Shown in pieces: positions 22,624-31,082 of a stretch of DNA of 64,000 nt. The stretch covers positions 5,208,001 through 5,272,000 of the forward strand of contig NZ_JBEPOK010000001.1 in NCBI RefSeq assembly GCF_040546765.1. The letters run 5' to 3'. How positions within the stretch are numbered: position 1 is the first letter of the stretch; the number at the start of each line of letters is the position of its first letter. This DNA is from Arthrobacter sp. OAP107. Lineage in GTDB: Bacteria > Actinomycetota > Actinomycetes > Actinomycetales > Micrococcaceae. The position numbers and the translations under genes were made by a program. The notes under the pieces are model-generated. The model was not told the origin of the DNA and searched no databases. It was given only the letters and a program-made list of their open reading frames with translations.

Positions 22624-23459
22624 TGACCGACGCAGCAGCAGGGACCACGCCCCGGGCGGGCCGCCCGCGGAAGGAAGGGACGCCGGCGGCGAGCGACCAG
22701 TACGTGCAGTCCCTGGCGCGTGGCCTCGCGGTCATCCGCGCGTTCGACACCGAGCATGCCGACATGACGCTCACCGAGGTCGCCGCCCGCACGGACCTTA
22801 CGCGTGCCACGGCCCGGCGGTTCCTGCACACCCTGGTGGAGCTGGGCTACGTCAGGACCGACGGCAAGACCTTCGCGCTCACAGCCCAGGTCCTGCAGCT
22901 CGGCTACGCCTACCTTTCCGGGCTATCCCTGCCGCAGCTGGCCCAGCCGCACCTTGAAGAGCTGTCGCTGAAACTGGGGGAGTCGACGTCGGCGGCGGTG
23001 CTGGACGGGACCGACATCGCCTACATCGCCAGGGTAACCACCCGCCGGATTATGACGATCGGCATCACCGTGGGCACCAGGTTCCCCGCCTATGCGACGT
23101 CGATGGGGAGGGTCCTGCTCGCCGGGCTCCCCCCGGAACAGCTGAAGGAATACCTGGCGGCGGCTGAGATCAAACCGCTCACCCCGCGCGCGGTCGGCAC
23201 GGTGAAAGAGCTGTTGGCCGTCCTCGACAAAGTCCGGGCCCAAGGCTGGTGCCTGCTGGACCAGGAGCTCGAACTGGGGCTGATGTCCGTGGCCGCGCCG
23301 GTTTACCACGGCCGCAAAGTCGTGGCAGCCGTCAACGTATCTCTGCAGGCACAGTCGGTGGCCGCGAAGCCGGACCCCCAGGCTTACCTCGAGTCTGTGC
23401 GGAAGGAAATCGTCGCCACGGCAGAGCGCATTTCGTCAGACTTCTCCAGCGGGCGGTAG
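22623..23459 (+). CDS. pcaR: IclR-family regulator of the beta-ketoadipate pathway (PcaR-like)
   Basis: This is a 278-residue IclR regulator of the PcaR/PcaU/PobR subgroup. The winged helix spans about residues 20-75 (YVQSLARGLAVIRAF, LTEVAARTDLTRATARRFL), and the effector half has TTRRIMTIGITVGTRFPAYAT, GWCLLDQELELGLMSVA and a VVAAVNVSLQA end. This subgroup usually activates pca genes with beta-ketoadipate or protocatechuate as effector. It is encoded directly after pcaFIJ on the same strand. Start ATG 22623 is preferred to TTG 22614. Confidence 0.9.
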   Translation: MTDAAAGTTPRAGRPRKEGTPAASDQYVQSLARGLAVIRAFDTEHADMTLTEVAARTDLTRATARRFLHTLVELGYVRTDGKTFALTAQVLQLGYAYLSGLSLPQLAQPHLEELSLKLGESTSAAVLDGTDIAYIARVTTRRIMTIGITVGTRFPAYATSMGRVLLAGLPPEQLKEYLAAAEIKPLTPRAVGTVKELLAVLDKVRAQGWCLLDQELELGLMSVAAPVYHGRKVVAAVNVSLQAQSVAAKPDPQAYLESVRKEIVATAERISSDFSSGR

Positions 23460-23595
23460 CACCCTCCCGCCACGCGCCCGTGGGCCATAGACTCTAGCCA
23501 ACTACGTGCAGCAGCGCCGCTCCGTCCGTCCGGGCCCCAAGGCCCGGAAATTCCAGGGAGCAGGGGCCGCTGCACCCGTTGGAAGGACGTGGCGG

Positions 23596-24867
23596 GTGAA
23601 GCTGGGCATAGCGCGGGAGCGCCGGGAAGGCGAACGGCGGGTCGCTGCGACGCCGGAAACCGTAAAGCAGCTGGCGGAACTGGGCCTGGAGGTGCTGGTC
23701 GAATCCCGGGCGGGTGTCTCCGCCGGGCATGCCGACGACGAATACCGCCAGGCAGGTGCCCAGATCGTCCCCGACCTCGATCCCGCCGGGCTGGATATCC
23801 TGGTGCACGTCCGTCCGCTGGAACTTCCGACGGCGACAGCCCTGAGGCGAGGTGCCGTTACCGTGGGGCTGGCCTCGCCGTCGTCCGAACTCGCCACCGT
23901 GAGGGCGCTCGCCGAAGGCGGGGTCACGTCCTTCGCGCTGGAGCTCGTGCCGCGCATCTCCCGGGCCCAGTCCATGGACGCCCTCTCCTCGCAGGCCCTC
24001 GTGGCCGGCTACCGCTGCGTCCTCGAAGCCGCCATCCGCCTGCCCCGCTTTTTCCCGCTGTACATGACGGCCGCCGGGACCGTCCCGCCGGCGCGGGTGC
24101 TGGTTCTCGGCGTCGGCGTGGCCGGGCTGCAGGCGATCGGAACGGCGAAGCGGCTCGGCGCCCGCGTCTCTGCCAATGACATCCGGCCGTCCTCGGCGGA
24201 AGAAGTCACGTCCATGGGCGGCACCTTCATCAAACTGGACCTGGAGACGGCCGAGGCAGCCGGCGGGTACGCCCGCGAACTCAGCGCCGACCGCGGCGCC
24301 CTGCAGCGCCAGCTGCTGGCGCCGCATGTCGCCGACGCCGACGTATTGATCACCACCGCGGCCGTCCCCGGCAGGCACGCACCGCTCCTCGTGACCCGTG
24401 AAATGGTGCAGGGCATGCGCCCGGGATCGGTCGTCGTCGACCTCGCCGCGGAGTCAGGCGGCAACGTCGAGGGGTCCGTCCCCGGCCGGGACATCCACGT
24501 CCCCACCGCCGACGGCAAGGGGACCGTCGCCGTCGTCGGCCTCAAGGACGCGCCGTCCGCCATGCCCACGGACGCCTCCCGGCTCTACGCAAAGAACGTT
24601 GCGAACCTGCTGGCCCTGATGACCAGGGACGGGACGGTACTCCCGGACTTCGACGACGACGTGATAGCGGGTGCCTGCCTGACACACGACGGCGTGGTGC
24701 GGCATCCGCCGACGGCCGAGGCTCTCGCCGCACTCGCCGGCGGGCACGCGCCGGGAGATGCATCAGCCGACGCGCCAGGGGACATGGCCGACGGGACAGG
24801 CAGCGAACTCGCAGACGAGATGGCGGAAGACCCAGTGACGGCGTCGGAAAACGAAGGGGTGGTCTGA
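23596..24867 (+). CDS. pntAA: NAD(P) transhydrogenase, alpha subunit part 1
   Basis: This is the 423-residue soluble NAD(H)-binding domain I of proton-translocating transhydrogenase. It starts VKLGIARERREGERRVAATP and has SRAQSMDALSSQA, the Rossmann loop LGVGVAGLQAIGTAKRLGA, and VVVDLAAESGGNVEGS. The C-terminal 45 residues are acidic low complexity. GTG 23596 has GGAAGGA 8 bases upstream. Its stop overlaps the next start (TGATG). The three-gene split (AA, AB, B) is common in actinobacteria. It can supply NADPH from NADH at the expense of the proton gradient, which would help the NADPH-dependent hydroxylases encoded nearby. Confidence 0.93.
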   Translation: MKLGIARERREGERRVAATPETVKQLAELGLEVLVESRAGVSAGHADDEYRQAGAQIVPDLDPAGLDILVHVRPLELPTATALRRGAVTVGLASPSSELATVRALAEGGVTSFALELVPRISRAQSMDALSSQALVAGYRCVLEAAIRLPRFFPLYMTAAGTVPPARVLVLGVGVAGLQAIGTAKRLGARVSANDIRPSSAEEVTSMGGTFIKLDLETAEAAGGYARELSADRGALQRQLLAPHVADADVLITTAAVPGRHAPLLVTREMVQGMRPGSVVVDLAAESGGNVEGSVPGRDIHVPTADGKGTVAVVGLKDAPSAMPTDASRLYAKNVANLLALMTRDGTVLPDFDDDVIAGACLTHDGVVRHPPTAEALAALAGGHAPGDASADAPGDMADGTGSELADEMAEDPVTASENEGVV

Positions 24868-25217
24868 TGGACGGCATCAGCCTGCTGACCATCACCGTGC
24901 TTGCGGTGTTTGTCGGCTTCGAAGTGGTGTCCAAGGTTTCCAGCACACTGCATACGCCCCTGATGTCCGGCGCCAACGCGATCCACGGGATCATCCTGGT
25001 GGGCGCCATCATCGTCGCCGGCCAGGCCACGCACCCCTGGGTCCTCGCGGTGGCGCTGCTCGCCGTCGTTCTTGCCACGGCGAACCTGGTGGGCGGCTTC
25101 GTGGTGACCGACCGCATGCTTGAGATGTTCCGCGGCCGCAAACCGGATAAACCAGATAAACCGGCTCGGAATGCGACCCAGAGTGAAACCAAGGAGAACA
25201 CGGAGGCCACGCGGTGA
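24867..25217 (+). CDS. pntAB: NAD(P) transhydrogenase, alpha subunit part 2
   Basis: This is a 116-residue membrane subunit with about three transmembrane helices: LLTITVLAVFVGFEVV, HGIILVGAIIVAG and VLAVALLAVVLATANLVGG, with the conserved HTPLMSGANAIHG loop between. It ends in a Lys/Pro/Asp-rich tail with a KPDKPDKP repeat. It is part of the proton channel with PntB. It overlaps both neighbours (TGATG and GTGA). Confidence 0.92.
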   Translation: MDGISLLTITVLAVFVGFEVVSKVSSTLHTPLMSGANAIHGIILVGAIIVAGQATHPWVLAVALLAVVLATANLVGGFVVTDRMLEMFRGRKPDKPDKPARNATQSETKENTEATR

Positions 25218-26587
25218 CCCTCCTCGACCCCAACGTCACTGCCCTGCTCTACCTCGCGGCCGCTGTCTTCTTCATCCTGGCCCTGAAGGGCCTGAACTCG
25301 CCGCGTACGGCCCGCCGCGGCAACCTGATCGGCGCCTTCGGTGCGCTGGTCGCCGTCGTGACCGTCTTTTTCTCGACCCGGCTGGACAACGTCCCCCTGA
25401 TCCTGGGTGCCATCGTCGTCGGTTCCGGTGTGGCCGCCCCCGTGGCCAGGCGCGTCAAGATGACCCAGATGCCGCAGCTCGTCGCCCTCTTCAACGGTGT
25501 GGGCGGCGGCGCCGCCGCGCTCGTGGCGCTGCTGGAACTGCCGCATGCCGAGGACGCCTGGGTGCGCGTCGCAGTCGTCTTCACCCTGCTGGTGGGCGCG
25601 GTCTCCTTCGCCGGCTCAGCCGTGACGTTCGCGAAGCTGCAGGAGCTCATGACCACCCGCCCCGTGGTGTTCCCCGGGCTGCCGGTGCTCATGGGGGCGG
25701 TGCTGCTCGCCGCGGTTGGTGCCGCAGTCGCCGTCGTGACGGGAGGGTCGCTCGTCCTGGCGTTGCTGCTCCTGCTGCTGGGCCTGGTGGCAGGCGTGCT
25801 GCTGGTGCTGCCGGTGGGCGGCGCCGATGTGCCGATCGTCATCTCGCTGCTCAACGCGTTCACCGGCCTGGCCGTTGCCGCGTCCGGTCTGGTGCTGGGA
25901 AACGTGCTCCTGGTGGTGGCCGGTACGCTGGTGGGCGCGTCGGGCACCATCCTCACCCGGGCGATGGCCGCGGCCATGGGCCGCAGCGTAGCCGGCATCC
26001 TGTTCGGCGCCTTCCGGGGAGGTTCGACGGCGGGATCCACCGCGGTGAGCGACCGTCCGGTCCGCTCGTCGAGCGCGGAGGACGTGGCGGTGCTGCTGGG
26101 CTATGCTCAGCGCGTCATCATCGTTCCCGGCTACGGGCTGGCCGTAGCCCAGGGTCAGCACACCGCGGCAGAGCTGGCACTGGCCCTGGAATCCCGGGGA
26201 ATCCGCGTGGACTTCGCCATCCATCCCGTGGCGGGCCGCATGCCCGGGCACATGAACGTGCTCCTCGCCGAGGCCAATGTGCCCTACGAATCACTCAAGG
26301 AAATGGGCGAGATCAACTCCGAATTCCGCACCGCCGACGTCGCGCTGGTGGTGGGCGCGAACGATGTGGTGAACCCCGCCGCGAAGACCACCGCGGGCTC
26401 GCCGATCTACGGGATGCCGATCCTCGAGGTGGCGGATGCGCGCCAGGTGGTGTTCCTCAAGCGCTCCATGCGGCCGGGGTTCGCCGGGATCGAGAACGAC
26501 CTGATGTTCGAGCCGCAGACCACGCTGCTGTTTGGCGACGCCAAGGAATCCCTGACAAAGGTGCTGAGTGCGGTGAAGGCCCTGTAG
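25214..26587 (+). CDS. pntB: NAD(P) transhydrogenase, beta subunit
   Basis: This is a 457-residue subunit combining a membrane domain of about eight helices (to residue 265) with the C-terminal NADP(H)-binding domain III. Landmarks are LVALFNGVGGGAAALVAL, NAFTGLAVAASGLVLGN, RSSSAEDVAVLLGYAQRVII, VPGYGLAVAQ, HPVAGRMPGHMNVLLAEA and GANDVVNPAAKT. The GTG start overlaps pntAB by 4 bases. It is the last gene of the transhydrogenase operon. Confidence 0.94.
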   Translation: MTLLDPNVTALLYLAAAVFFILALKGLNSPRTARRGNLIGAFGALVAVVTVFFSTRLDNVPLILGAIVVGSGVAAPVARRVKMTQMPQLVALFNGVGGGAAALVALLELPHAEDAWVRVAVVFTLLVGAVSFAGSAVTFAKLQELMTTRPVVFPGLPVLMGAVLLAAVGAAVAVVTGGSLVLALLLLLLGLVAGVLLVLPVGGADVPIVISLLNAFTGLAVAASGLVLGNVLLVVAGTLVGASGTILTRAMAAAMGRSVAGILFGAFRGGSTAGSTAVSDRPVRSSSAEDVAVLLGYAQRVIIVPGYGLAVAQGQHTAAELALALESRGIRVDFAIHPVAGRMPGHMNVLLAEANVPYESLKEMGEINSEFRTADVALVVGANDVVNPAAKTTAGSPIYGMPILEVADARQVVFLKRSMRPGFAGIENDLMFEPQTTLLFGDAKESLTKVLSAVKAL

Positions 26588-26789
26588 GGTGTTGGCAGCT
26601 GCACCCATGCCAAGCTCTTCCATGTTCCCGCCGTTACCCAAATGTGACTTTTGGTGCGGATGTGCGATAGCCTCGGCCGGTGCCCTGGTTCCGCTCAGGG
26701 CATTCCCGGGCAGAATGCCGAGCCCTGCCGCTGACCGGGATCCGTTCGCTATGACAGCTGGCAGGGACGGGGGAACCACGTTAGTACCG

Positions 26790-26900
26790 GCCTTGCGCAT
26801 CAAGGCCTAGGGGTTAAGTCCAGACGCACCGCCTAAGCAGCGGGCAGGACCGGGTGACTCCCACCCGAACCCGACAGCTAACCCCGCAGGCATGGGAGAG
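26790..26900 (+). ncRNA. c-di-AMP riboswitch (ydaO/yuaA type)
   Basis: The untranslated region before the NlpC/P60 gene holds GGGGTTAAG near 26810-26818, which can pair with CTAACCCC near 26879-26886. Between them are a GCGGGCAGGACCGGGTGA core and a CGAACCCGACAGCTAA block; after it comes GCAGGCATGGGAGAGG. This matches the ydaO/yuaA class, which binds c-di-AMP and usually turns off wall-hydrolase genes in actinobacteria. The edges are approximate. Positions 26588-26790, between pntB and this element, contain no gene that I can support. Confidence 0.8.
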
Positions 26901-26910
26901 GCACATCACC

Positions 26911-27882
26911 ATGTCACGTAAGTCCACGCCCGCGCGCCATCGCGCCACCCCAACCACGTCCGTCGCCCTGCAGGGCCTGCAATTTTCCCTCAGGTCCAAT
27001 GCCGCCTCAGTCGCCAAGCCGGCGGCCGCCGCCGCCGTCGCTTCCGGTCTCCTCTTCGGAGCCGGGGCACCCGCCCACGCAGGCGCCTACGCGCCCGAGA
27101 CTCCGGCGGGCGGTGCAGCCCAGTCCGCCACGGCCCCGGCCGCTGCCGCCGTGCAGTCAGTCGCCGGCCAGGCGCTCGCCGCTCCGGCCCAGGCCGCGCC
27201 GGCAGTCCCTGCCCCGGCAGACGCCGGATCTGCTGTGGCCGGAGCATCGCACACAGTAGTGCCCGGCGATACCCTCGGGGCCATCGCGGCACGCCACGGC
27301 GTCAACCTCGATGCGCTGCTCGCAGAGAACGGCCTGTCACTGGCGTCGATTATTTATCCCGGCAACCAGATCCTCATCCCGGGGCCGGGCGCAGCTGCAG
27401 CCCCCGCGGTACCTGCCGCTCCGGCAGCTCCCGCAGTACCCGAAGTTCCGGCCGCACCTGCCGTTCCGGCCGCACCGGCAGCCCCGGCCGTCCCCGAGCC
27501 CGCCGGCATGGGAATCTACAACGCCTCCGCGTCGATAACCCCGGCAGCATCGACCGCCCCCGCCGCCAGCGGCGTGGGCGGAGCCATTGTGGCCTCGGCC
27601 CGGGCACAGCTCGGTGCGACCCAGGACTGCACCGTCCTGGTGGAACAGGCCCTGCGGTCCGTCGGCAAGTCCGTCGGCGACCTTGCGCCCGCGCAGTTCT
27701 ACCAGTACGGCACTCCGGTTTCGGCACCGCAGCCCGGCGACCTGATGATCAGCGGCGGACACGTCGGTGTCTACATCGGCGGAGGGCAGGCCATCAGCAG
27801 CGGCATGAACGGTGTCAACGAAACCATCGTGCACCCGGCCTGGTGGCTCACCGGCTCAACTTACGTGCGGGTGAACGCCTAA
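26911..27882 (+). CDS. Secreted LysM and NlpC/P60 peptidoglycan hydrolase
   Basis: This is a 323-residue exported wall enzyme. A long signal region ends near GAGAPAHA (about residue 57). An Ala/Pro-rich linker follows, then a LysM domain at about 112-155 (HTVVPGDTLGAIAARHGVNL...IIYPGNQILIPG). A second Pro/Ala repeat linker (AAPAVP units) leads to an NlpC/P60 domain (about 225-323) with the catalytic Cys in QDCTVLVEQAL and His in SGGHVGVYIGGG. It should cut D-iGlu-mDAP-type peptide bonds. GAGAGG lies 9 bases before ATG 26911. A c-di-AMP riboswitch upstream should control it. Confidence 0.92.
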   Translation: MSRKSTPARHRATPTTSVALQGLQFSLRSNAASVAKPAAAAAVASGLLFGAGAPAHAGAYAPETPAGGAAQSATAPAAAAVQSVAGQALAAPAQAAPAVPAPADAGSAVAGASHTVVPGDTLGAIAARHGVNLDALLAENGLSLASIIYPGNQILIPGPGAAAAPAVPAAPAAPAVPEVPAAPAVPAAPAAPAVPEPAGMGIYNASASITPAASTAPAASGVGGAIVASARAQLGATQDCTVLVEQALRSVGKSVGDLAPAQFYQYGTPVSAPQPGDLMISGGHVGVYIGGGQAISSGMNGVNETIVHPAWWLTGSTYVRVNA

Positions 27883-27921
27883 GCGGCGCGTGGACGCCTA
27901 ACAGGCGAAACGGTTCATACA

Positions 27922-27965
27922 GCAGCGGCGGGTGCATCGGCACCCGCCGCTGCGGCGTTTATTTG
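27922..27965 (+). terminator. Rho-independent terminator of the NlpC/P60 gene
   Basis: A perfect 14-base stem (27922-27935 with 27940-27953) with a 4-base loop, followed by GGCGTTTATTT. It lies 40 bases after the stop codon. Confidence 0.85.
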
Positions 27966-27987
27966 CCAGCCGATCGCCGAGGAGCAC

Positions 27988-28020
27988 GCAACAAAAGTCA
28001 CCCTCAAGCAACAAATGTTG
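27988..28020. promoter_or_regulatory. Repeat/palindrome upstream of the SnoaL-NCS1 operon
   Basis: GCAACAAA occurs twice, 20 bp apart (27988-27995 and 28008-28015); the second copy is part of the palindrome CAACAAATGTTG (28009-28020). TTGACC (28019-28024) and GTTAAC 17 bases later could be -35 and -10 elements, so the repeats would lie just upstream of the promoter, an activator-type or overlapping operator position. No regulator gene is adjacent. Confidence 0.4.
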
Positions 28021-28120
28021 ACCAGAGGATACCTAGTCGGGTTAACTGGCAGCCTGACCGGATGTGAGCTGGAACACGTCGCGGCTGAAACTTTGCAAGC
28101 AACGCCGAGAGTGAGTTCCC

Positions 28121-28546
28121 GTGGACCTGATCACCACCGCCATGACCACCGCCGAGGTTGAGGCAGCAGCGAAGAGGCTGATGACCGCCTTCGCGGCCAC
28201 CGATACAGACGGCTACTTCGACTGTTTCGCGCCTGATGCGACTTTCATCTTCCATTCTGAACCGAACCGCCTCAGCTCGCGCGGGGAATACCGCGACCTG
28301 TGGCAGAACTGGGTGGAGGACGGCTGGCGGGTTGCAGGATGCGCCAGCTCCAACGCGCACATTCGGATCGCCGGCGACAGTGCCGTGTTCAGCCACGATG
28401 TCGAAACCGTCATCGACGTTGCCGGCACCAAAGAGACCCTCCACGAGAGGGAGACCATCATTTTCACGAGGGCGAAGTCAGGCAGCGTGCTCGCCGTTCA
28501 CGAGCATCTTTCTCCGGCGCCTGCCAGCCAGAAGGCAATCTCATGA
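28121..28546 (+). CDS. SnoaL-like / NTF2-fold protein
   Basis: This is a 141-residue small alpha+beta-barrel protein. It has VEAAAKRLMTAFAATDTDGYFDCFAPDATFIFH at the start (an NTF2/SnoaL hallmark, shown here only in part: YFDCFAPDATFIFH), then YRDLWQNW and a HEHLSP end. Such proteins are usually small-molecule isomerases, hydrolases or binding proteins. The start is GTG 28121. Its stop overlaps the start of the NCS1 permease (ATGA), so the two probably share a substrate, perhaps a purine, pyrimidine or hydantoin-type compound. No more specific function can be read. Confidence 0.75.
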   Translation: MDLITTAMTTAEVEAAAKRLMTAFAATDTDGYFDCFAPDATFIFHSEPNRLSSRGEYRDLWQNWVEDGWRVAGCASSNAHIRIAGDSAVFSHDVETVIDVAGTKETLHERETIIFTRAKSGSVLAVHEHLSPAPASQKAIS

Positions 28547-30087
28547 CCAATGATTCCAAAGCCCCTGCAGTGACCGAAGTCGAAAAGCACGGCATCGAAC
28601 CGATTCCCGCCGCCGACAGGACGGCGAAACCGCTTGACCTCTTCCGGCTGGTGTTTGGCGGTGCAAACACGTTCGCCACGGTGGTCCTGGGATCCTTTCC
28701 CATTCTCTTTGGGCTGTCCTTCAAGGACGCACTGCTGGCCACGGTCCTGGGCGTCGTCGTCGGCGGCCTGATACTTTGCCCGATGGCTGTCTTCGGCCCG
28801 ACCAATGGGATGAACAATGCCGTCTCGTCCTCCGGGCACCTGGGCGTGCACGGCCGTGTCGTGGGGTCCTTCCTGTCACTCCTGACGGCGTTCGCATTCT
28901 TCTCCATCTCCGTGTGGAGCTCAGGGGACGCGCTGGTAGGCGGTGCGAGCCGCCTGGTGGGTCTGCCCCAAAATGCCGTGACGCTAAGCCTCGCCTATGG
29001 CGTCTTCGCTGTCCTGATCCTGACCGTGTGCATCTACGGGTTCCGTTTCATGCTCTGGGTCAACAAGATCGCAGTGGTCGCCGCGTCCCTGCTCTTCCTG
29101 CTTGGCATCTTTGCATTCGCGGGTTCGTTCGACGCTTCCTACGCCGGAACGTTCGGACAGGCGGCGGATGCTGCCACCAATGCGCTGTTCTGGCCGTCCT
29201 TCATAGGATCGGCACTGATCGTCATGTCCAACCCGATCTCCTTCGGCGCCTTCCTGGGCGACTGGTCCCGATACATCCCGGCTGAAACGCCAAAGCGAAA
29301 GGTCATGGCTGCCGCTTTTCTCGCCCAGGTAGCCACTCTGGTGCCGTTTGGCTTCGGGCTGGTCACCGCGACCATCATTGCCTCGGAGGCGCCGTCGTTC
29401 TTTGAAAACTCTGATTACGTGGGCCTCCTGGCCGTTTCCCCTGCCTGGTATTTCCTGCCGGTATGCCTCATTGCCCTGGTGGGCGGAATGTCCACCGGCA
29501 CCACCGCGCTCTACGGAACGGGCCTCGACTTCTCCAGCGTCTTTCCCAGGTTCTCCCGCGTCCAGGCCACCCTGTTCATCGGGTCCATCGCGATCGTCTT
29601 CATCTTTGTGGGCCGCTTCGCCTTCAACATTGTGCAGAGCATCTCCACCTTCGCGGTGCTCATCATCACCTGTACTGCTCCGTGGATGATCATGATGATG
29701 ATCGGGTACGTGACGCGGCGGGGATGGTACGACGCCGACTCCCTCCAGGTCTTTAACCGCCGCCAGGTGGGCGGCCGGTACTGGTTCAACCGCGGGTGGA
29801 ACTGGCGCGCCATGGGCGTCTGGATCTTCTCTGCGGTCATGGGAATCATGTTCGTGAACGTTCCGAACCAGTTCGTCGGTGCTCTCGGCAATCTCGCCGC
29901 TGGAGTGGACCTGAGTATCCCCGTTTCGATCGGCCTGGCGGCAGTTCTCTACCCCGCGGTGCTGTGGCTCTTCCCAGAACCGGCGGACGCGTTCGGCCCG
30001 GCCGGACCAAGGTTCGTCAGGGCGGCCGCCCCGAAGAACATCCCCATTGTGGACGAAAAGAAGGATCTGGAACCCGTGTTGTCCTGA
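28543..30087 (+). CDS. NCS1-family purine/cytosine/allantoin-type permease
   Basis: This is a 514-residue membrane transporter of the nucleobase:cation symporter-1 family. Diagnostic parts are the start DLFRLVFGGANTFATVVLGS, GPTNGMNNAVSSSGHLG, the long run of helices, FGAFLGDWSRYIP in the middle and DFSSVFPRFSR. Start ATG 28543 overlaps the SnoaL-like gene by 4 bases. NCS1 proteins import nucleobases, allantoin, hydantoins or thiamine-related compounds; the substrate is not evident. It converges on lysG across a shared hairpin. Confidence 0.88.
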   Translation: MTNDSKAPAVTEVEKHGIEPIPAADRTAKPLDLFRLVFGGANTFATVVLGSFPILFGLSFKDALLATVLGVVVGGLILCPMAVFGPTNGMNNAVSSSGHLGVHGRVVGSFLSLLTAFAFFSISVWSSGDALVGGASRLVGLPQNAVTLSLAYGVFAVLILTVCIYGFRFMLWVNKIAVVAASLLFLLGIFAFAGSFDASYAGTFGQAADAATNALFWPSFIGSALIVMSNPISFGAFLGDWSRYIPAETPKRKVMAAAFLAQVATLVPFGFGLVTATIIASEAPSFFENSDYVGLLAVSPAWYFLPVCLIALVGGMSTGTTALYGTGLDFSSVFPRFSRVQATLFIGSIAIVFIFVGRFAFNIVQSISTFAVLIITCTAPWMIMMMIGYVTRRGWYDADSLQVFNRRQVGGRYWFNRGWNWRAMGVWIFSAVMGIMFVNVPNQFVGALGNLAAGVDLSIPVSIGLAAVLYPAVLWLFPEPADAFGPAGPRFVRAAAPKNIPIVDEKKDLEPVLS

Positions 30088-30093
30088 CCCACC

Positions 30094-30125
30094 CCGCCGC
30101 ACCGAAATTACTTTCGGTGCGGCGG
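30094..30125. terminator. Bidirectional terminator overlapping the lysG stop codon
   Basis: A perfect 14-base stem (30094-30107 with 30112-30125) with a 4-base loop. The TAA stop of the minus-strand lysG gene falls in the loop and the last four or five lysG codons in one arm. It serves both convergent genes. Confidence 0.8.
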
Positions 30126-31013
30126 CAGCGTTTGGGCGGCGCGGACGACGGCGTCCGTCACCTCCGCGAGGCCCGGCGAGTCAAGCGTCCACACCTGCCA
30201 GTAGAGCCGCAGGTCCTCGCTCCACGCCGGGTCGAGTTCCACGAGGGAGTTCTCCGGGTCCTGCTGGTCCGGCACCATGCCCCAGCCCAGGCCGGCGTGG
30301 ACCGACTCGACGTACTGGACTGAATCGGGGATGAAATGCTGCGGCGGAGTGGCGTCCGGTGCCGCGCGTGCAAGGACGGCCAGCTGGTGCGTGTCCTTCC
30401 GGTCGTACTGCATGACGGGGGCCGCGGCGAGGGCCTCCGGGGTGGCCCCGTCGGGGAACCAGCGCGCCACAAACTCGCGCGACGCCTTGGCCCGGTACAC
30501 CATGGTGCCCAGCGGCCGGATGGTGCATCCCTGTACCGGCCGGGGATCCGCGGTGATCGCGCCGACGGCGTCGCCGGAGCGCAGCAGGTCGGCCGTGGCG
30601 TGCTCGTCGTCCCGCAGCAGCTCAAGGGCCACGCGGCCGCCGAGCGCAATCTCCCGGTAGGCCGGCGGAAGCCACGTCGCGATCGAATCCGCGTTGGCCA
30701 CGATGGGAACCCGCAGCCGCTCGGGACTGCGCCGCGCGCCGTCCTCTCCGTTTTCGGGCTCCGGCCCGCGCAGGGCAATGACCGCCTCGTCGGCGAGGAG
30801 CAGGAGCTGCCGCGCGGAACGGAGGAGCTGCTCGCCCGCCGGCGTCGGCCGAACCGGCTTGAGACGCCGCACCAGAACGCTGCCCACGGAGCGCTCGAGT
30901 GCCTTGATCCGCTGGCTCACGGCTGAGGGTGTGAGCCGGAGTTCCCCCGCTGCCGCGTCGAAGGTCTCGTGGTCGACGACGGCGGCTAGTGCCCTGAGCT
31001 GATCCAGTTCCAT
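30108..31013 (-). CDS. lysG: LysR-type regulator of lysine/arginine export
   Basis: This is a 301-residue LysR-family regulator of the LysG/ArgP group. The winged helix opens the protein (LDQLRALAAVVDHETFDAAA, LRLTPSAVSQRIKALE), with the typical VGSVLVRR and an effector domain after residue 90. It is divergent from the LysE-type exporter over 69 bases, the classical arrangement in which basic amino acids trigger exporter expression. The stop codon sits in a terminator hairpin. Confidence 0.93.
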   Translation of the reverse strand: MELDQLRALAAVVDHETFDAAAGELRLTPSAVSQRIKALERSVGSVLVRRLKPVRPTPAGEQLLRSARQLLLLADEAVIALRGPEPENGEDGARRSPERLRVPIVANADSIATWLPPAYREIALGGRVALELLRDDEHATADLLRSGDAVGAITADPRPVQGCTIRPLGTMVYRAKASREFVARWFPDGATPEALAAAPVMQYDRKDTHQLAVLARAAPDATPPQHFIPDSVQYVESVHAGLGWGMVPDQQDPENSLVELDPAWSEDLRLYWQVWTLDSPGLAEVTDAVVRAAQTLPPHRK

Positions 31014-31082
31014 GAAGATATTCTAATGGAACTACAGAAAAAGTGAATTGCTTTTCAGGTTTACCGGCCGTACCTTCGAAGA

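Noticed and set aside
23596..26587. Transhydrogenase genes as part of the pca regulon
   Set aside because: They follow the pcaR-like gene on the same strand, but a 136-base gap and no shared operator give no evidence for it.
24867..26670. Possible second long frame over pntB (25120-26670)
   Set aside because: Arg/Gly-rich out-of-frame reading of the transhydrogenase genes, no domain.
27380..27510. Proline/alanine repeats as a separate repeat element
   Set aside because: They are the linker of the LysM-NlpC/P60 protein, common for wall-spanning enzymes.
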